A stretch of DNA of 64,000 nucleotides from Pelargonium tetragonum (taxonomy: Eukaryota; Streptophyta; Magnoliopsida; Geraniales; Geraniaceae): assembly GCA_036897445.1 (NCBI GenBank), contig JAYMTL010000002.1:333528-397527 (forward strand), in the 5' to 3' direction. The position numbers were made by a program, and so were the translations under genes. The notes below the pieces were generated by a model. The model had not been told where the DNA came from and did not search any database. It saw only the letters and a list, made by a program, of their open reading frames with translations. Shown piece after piece: positions 59,710 through 64,000 of the stretch (position 1 is the first letter of the stretch; each line of letters opens with the position of its first letter).

Positions 59710-62440
59710 TTTCCAATTAATCTACCCAAAAAAGTCATTAATTGAATTTGAAGTTTTATACAAAATATCTCTTCGAGAATTGGAGTCGTGCATTCTTTTG
59801 CTATATATTATGAATTATTACCCTACTTTTGTGAAAACTCAATAGGATTCGACCCGGTATTTAGAATCTTTAAAGCGCAAAACGCTTGCTATAGTAAGTG
59901 CACTTTTTATAATGCGAGTTCTAACCCAAGGTGAAAGAGGGGTTTACTCAAATACAAAAAATCATTCTAAAGGCCTTTCCGTGCGCTAACAGGTTTGGAT
60001 AGTCCTTCTTTCTTTTTTTTTACTTATTTTTGTGAGGTTTTTATATACTAATTTTAGGGGGCCTCGTAAGTAAACACGAATCTTAATGTCAAGATTTTTT
60101 AGTAGGAAACCCTTAGATTTTTTTTGCCTACTTTTAGGCTCAAAGCAACTTCGAGATACACTTTGTTAAGGCTATTTCCCAGTAAAGAATACTTGTTTTC
60201 GAGTTTCCTCGGCGAATCCCATATAAAATTAAGAATTATATAAGCTTGGTAGTTCCACTGGATTCAGAGCTTAACTGTGTTTCTAGATTGAACCCTTCCA
60301 ACACCCTAGGGGTGGCCGTTGCAAAGGGTACTCTTTAAAGTTTTTAGGCGTGTTTAGTCAACGAAAGTAAGCATTATCCAGAATATTTTATTTACTACCT
60401 AGAAAGCTGGGTCGGCTGCGCTAGATCCACAGGAATTTCAGAAGCTCTTAGGCTCTAATTTAAACTGACTCCTGGCAAAGCAAATTGTTTAAACTGAGAG
60501 TACAAGACCCAGGAATTTCTATTCTATGAAAGCACCTTTTTGTTATAAAACCCCGTAAAAGCTTTAGCTATCTTTGCTAATTTAAAGGGAAGGACTCTTT
60601 TGAATTCTCTTTATTCATTGCATATCGACCTAAGGGTAACCTCTAAAAAATTCGCTATACCCTTATATATAATTCCTAAGGATTCTAACTTACTCTTATA
60701 TTCCAAAAAACACCTTATAAAGAATCTGGTTATTCTAATTCTTACTACTTTACCGCCAATATAATAAAAATCACCGAAGTGACAACCCTTGATAAATATT
60801 TGGGAGAGTCTCTATCCCGATTAGGTACCTGCTTGGTAATTTCTAGGGATTTTAACTTTGCCAAGTCTAGAGTATCCTCAAGACTCTAATATAACATCGA
60901 AAAGTAATCCATTTGGTTTAGTGGTATTGTGTGTTCTCTTTTCCGGGTAGGCTTCTTTTTTTTAGGTTTAGGAAGAAATTATCCTTATTATGACTCGACA
61001 TCAGTAAGAAACTGCAACGTTAAAAAACCCCAAAGCCTTTAAGGTAAGTGCTTTAGGAAATCCTGGGGACAGACAAGAATGGGGGTTAAATATGAAAAGC
61101 GTTACTACCTTTTATTATGATATTGAACAGGAGGAGCACTTACTATTTTAATTTAAAAAGTCAAATTTTATACAACTTAGTTATAGACTCCAGAATGTAC
61201 AACTTCAGGGCAAGCCCTCACACAGAAAATAAATATAGATAAAATTTTTATCATTAATCCATAAGTTTTACTGCCTTGCTTCTTCATTTTTTTAATGGGG
61301 TTGTGGTCTATATCTAATTGTTTCACAAGAAAACTCTAAATATCACTTTGTAAAGAGAATTTCTTTTAGTACTACGTACTTGCAAAAAGTTTAGGGTAAT
61401 ATCACGGGAGCCCTTGTCTTGGAAAAGATAAAAATTTTTTGTAGATATTCTGATTATGGAAAAACAAATTTACTTGAAAGGCCTCAACACTAGAGTAACG
61501 GATATACCCAGAGCGGGTTGTATATAGGATGAAACTGCTAAAAACTAAAGGGAAGTCAGTACAGAATTACTAAGTGGGTATACCTCAACCAGTAATGCTC
61601 TCCAAAAATGATAAGTATTCAAAACCACAATTTAGAAAGGATACCCTTTAAGATTTTCTATGGAAACTTGATAGAAAATACTCGTCGATCTGAAGAATTT
61701 CAATTAGTTGCAGCCACTCTGGGGAGCTTTTACAAATTTTTATCCAGGCTAAACCGTATTTTATGTGAAAGTGTTACTCGAATATGATACCTAAAATTTA
61801 GAACTTCTATCTATGCTAATAAAGATTGAACTGCTTGATTACAAAACTCCCAGAAATTCTTAGTTAGAGAGTACTTCGTTTCGTAGGGTTTACTTTATTT
61901 AAGTATAACCTTTTTCTTCTAATCGTTCTAAACTGAAAGATTATAAACGCAATTCTATATTAATTGAATTTAATAAAGAGTGTTTCTTTAATCTTTACGG
62001 GGACCCTCTCAAAGTGGGAATTCTTGTAAGGAAAGGAGGGGTTCCCCTCGGCAGGGGCTATTAGTAAGAAGGATTCTAGCAGTCATTTATTTTACTACCC
62101 TAGAACCTAGAAAAGTCTTATAATAATACAAGAGTAGACATTAGATTAAAAAAAGAACGGTTGGTGAACAAGAGTCTCTCTAGGCTTCCCGCTCCGGATT
62201 CAGGTAGGATGAAATCCCATGAAAATTGCCTTAAATAAAAAGGAAAGATAAGACTAGGACATAGACTTACTAATTAAAGATCTCAAATTACAGAGCGCCC
62301 TACTAATGTTGAGCTAAGCTCTTGAATATTTGGTAATAGAGGGCTCGTCTAATAGGATTTAATAAAGGATTCCGGTAAATGAAGGAAGGAAATGCTTTTA
62401 GATAATAAGACTACAGAGCTTTTTGCAGGGGAAATCCTGG
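59710..62440. other. Decayed stretch without recognisable genes
   Basis: No frame of 60 codons, no RNA gene and no clear repeat. GC islands as elsewhere. Confidence 0.45.
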
Positions 62441-62448
62441 ATTAACTG

Positions 62449-62694
62449 CTACAAACTAAACAAGCTATGAAAGAAATTCTTATGACCCAAAATAAAGTAG
62501 GGAGTGTTTATACTACTCAGGACTTTAGCAAGAGCACTCCTTATTGAAACTCCCTCGTTATGGGCAACCCTTTTAAGTTTTTCATAATTTATACCTGGCT
62601 TTTCTATTGAATATTGAAGGAATCCCATCCGTGATTGTTTTCTTGTTTTACCTAAAAAATAGGAGTACCTTCTTTGAAATAAAGATTGGTGCAC
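62449..62694 (-). pseudogene. 81-codon frame with a faint helix-turn-helix-like end
   Basis: The basic product contains Glu-Gly-Val-Ser-Ile-Arg-Ser-Ala at about residues 48-55 and Asn-Thr-Pro-Tyr-Phe-Ile-Leu at about 64-70. Pogo/Fot1-type transposases of fungi often have Ser-Ile-Arg-x-Ala followed by x-Val-Pro-x-Ser-Thr-Leu in their N-terminal DNA-binding domain. Ser to Phe and Thr to Ile are changes RIP makes. Spacing is slightly off and no downstream DDE domain could be followed past the TAG at the end, so this is a weak resemblance. Confidence 0.2.
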
Positions 62695-62841
62695 TTTTAA
62701 CTATAGTTGTGTTCTCCATAAAATAAAATGTAAGCTGAATTCGTTGATTGAGTACAATAACAGGGGCCCCCTTACTTTAGGATACTCCTTGGTATAGCGA
62801 GTCTTTTTATTGATCAATAAAAAGGAAAGATATAATTGGAA

Positions 62842-62858
62842 CCCCTTATAATAAGGGG
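62842..62858. other. Perfect 8-bp palindrome with one-base loop
   Basis: ccccttat and ataagggg are exact complements separated by a single A, followed by a run of pyrimidines (ctccctttttc). The form recalls a hairpin terminator, but there is no gene upstream to terminate. It overlaps one of the aaggggctccc islands (62853-62863). Confidence 0.4.
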
Positions 62859-62864
62859 CTCCCT

Positions 62865-64000
62865 TTTTCATAGAAGACTCCTGGATTAATATCGTACTAA
62901 ACTTAGACTCTATTTTTTTATTCTGGTTTTCTTTAGTTTAGCAGATTAAAAAGTATTCCCCAGAACAACTTAAAAATCTTAAATCTCCTATAGAAAGATA
63001 ACTAGAAAAACCAAAACTCGTTGAGGGTCAAATTCCCTATAACGGATACGCGAGAAGTTGAATAATTATGCCAAAAATACTACGATTATTCTATTTTAGG
63101 ACCGCTAGGAAAACCCGAGAAAATCGCAGCTGCTAAAAAACTCGAAGGATATAGTAAGTTCCACCTTAGGTAAATTTTTATCAAATTATAGTAATTAACG
63201 TCAACAAGTAAAAACAGAATTAAGGAATTCTTCATCACTACAGTTATGAAACAGGATACTGCCCTTAAAATGCGCAGGGCTTTGGCCTAAGAGTTCTATC
63301 ACAAAAACGCAATTCTCTTTGCGCGTACATCGCTAATAAATATGTACAATTATTATCCTTTTTCAGTATGAATATCTAGTAGAAACAGGAGTCTCTCTAA
63401 AAACTAATGGGATGTAAAAGCTACAAATTAAGGCTTATGCAAGCGGTGCTTTTACCGAAGTAACCCGAAAATCTTTGTACTTCTCTAAGGAACTAAAATA
63501 GGTCCTGGAGAATTGCAAAGTAGGAGATTTTTCTTACAAAAATGACTAGCAAAAATGCTTCAATAAGGTCGAAAAGTTATATATAGCAGAACTTCTTATA
63601 TTACAGATACGAAACAAAGTACGTACGACATACCCTAGGTTTTTAGGAAAGATTAAAAATTCATTTTAAGTTCTAAAGCAGCAAAAAAACTCGACTTTTT
63701 CCTCATTTCTATATAATTTGCATTTCCAGGACTCTCGTTTGTTAAAGGGAGTCTTTTTTACCTAGTATCCTAACAAGTTTTACCTTTGCCTGTGGGCGTT
63801 TAGATTAACGTTAAAAATTCTATTAGTTATGAAACTTTCCAGTGCTCGATCTCAATAAAGTATAGTATTCCGCAGCGGGTAATATATAGGGGACCCCTCT
63901 AGAGTATCTTTCTTTATAATTAAGGGGATCTTATACTTTAAACAATGAGAAATTTTGGGTATTTCGTTGAGAAAGCGGGAGAGCTTTGTCTAAGAACTGG
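62865..64000. other. Decayed stretch to the end of the window
   Basis: No gene, RNA or repeat noticed. Composition is as in the rest of the window and there is no telomere-like repeat at the edge. Confidence 0.45.

Larger units (their letters stand above)
1..64000. other. Gene-empty AT-rich block with RIP-like dinucleotide bias
   Basis: Seen: no open frame exceeds 108 codons on either strand. Hand counts at 7021-7200 give TpA 16, ApT 7, CpA+TpG 11 and ApC+GpT 21. At 40801-40980 they give 17, 9, 15 and 20. At 33241-33360 they give 16, 10, 4 and 10. Known: in Pezizomycotina, RIP turns CpA into TpA in repeats, raising TpA/ApT above about 0.9 and lowering (CpA+TpG)/(ApC+GpT) below about 1.0. Inferred: the block is old repeat DNA destroyed by RIP, such as an AT-isochore or pericentromere. 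TpA is close to what base composition predicts and ApT is depleted, so another mutational bias or an organellar origin is not excluded. Confidence 0.55.

Noticed and set aside
1-64000. Angiosperm mitochondrial or bacterial origin
   Set aside because: G+C is too low for typical angiosperm mitochondrial DNA, no conserved mitochondrial gene or rRNA was recognised, and a bacterial window of this size would show many long ORFs.
1-64000. CRISPR arrays, operons, promoters and riboswitches
   Set aside because: No regularly spaced direct repeats were seen, and without genes downstream the many TATA-like and terminator-like words cannot be assigned a function.

Overview
This 64 kb window is AT-rich (about 34-37 % G+C in stretches counted by hand) and holds no intact protein gene that I can support. 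The longest standard-code reading frame is 108 codons. Under the base composition seen (stop triplets near 7 %), open stretches of this length are expected by chance. No rRNA gene, complete tRNA, CRISPR array or bacterial-type operon was recognised.

The best reading is a gene-empty, repeat-derived AT-rich block of a nuclear genome. The likeliest source is a filamentous ascomycete fungus whose repeats were mutated by RIP (repeat-induced point mutation, C to T mainly at CpA). In three hand-counted samples TpA exceeds ApT by about 1.6-2.3 fold, while CpA+TpG is only 0.4-0.75 of ApC+GpT. Both values are on the RIP side of the usual thresholds. Remaining C and G sit mostly in CT/AG, CC/GG and TC/GA steps, giving short GC islands such as aaggggctccc scattered through the window. 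The organism is not identified. A large organellar genome with decayed tRNAs, or a nucleus that reads TAA/TAG as glutamine, are the main alternatives.

Layout: 1-16.0 kb is featureless decayed DNA with two short copies of a dispersed repeat (2502 and 12681). On the minus strand, 16.1-17.5 kb has a Gln/Tyr-rich frame interrupted almost only by TAA/TAG. At 19.4-20.45 kb two diverged direct copies of a repeat lie about 745 bp apart. Related copies are at 29.42-29.51 kb (minus) and 44.88-45.64 kb (plus), the latter inside a 254-codon frame free of TGA. At 23.9 and 43.5 kb there are two related, decayed class-II tRNA-like segments, and at 53.5 kb a Lys-tRNA-like relic. At 54.9-56.1 kb there is another TGA-free frame. 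At 57.48-59.71 kb one plus-strand frame has about half the expected stops over 743 codons; this is the best candidate for a decayed gene. The rest is unassignable.

No working gene set or pathway can be described. What joins the parts is shared repeat ancestry: several copies carry the same short coding-like motif (Leu-Ile-Thr-Leu-Pro) in both orientations, as expected for old transposon copies.
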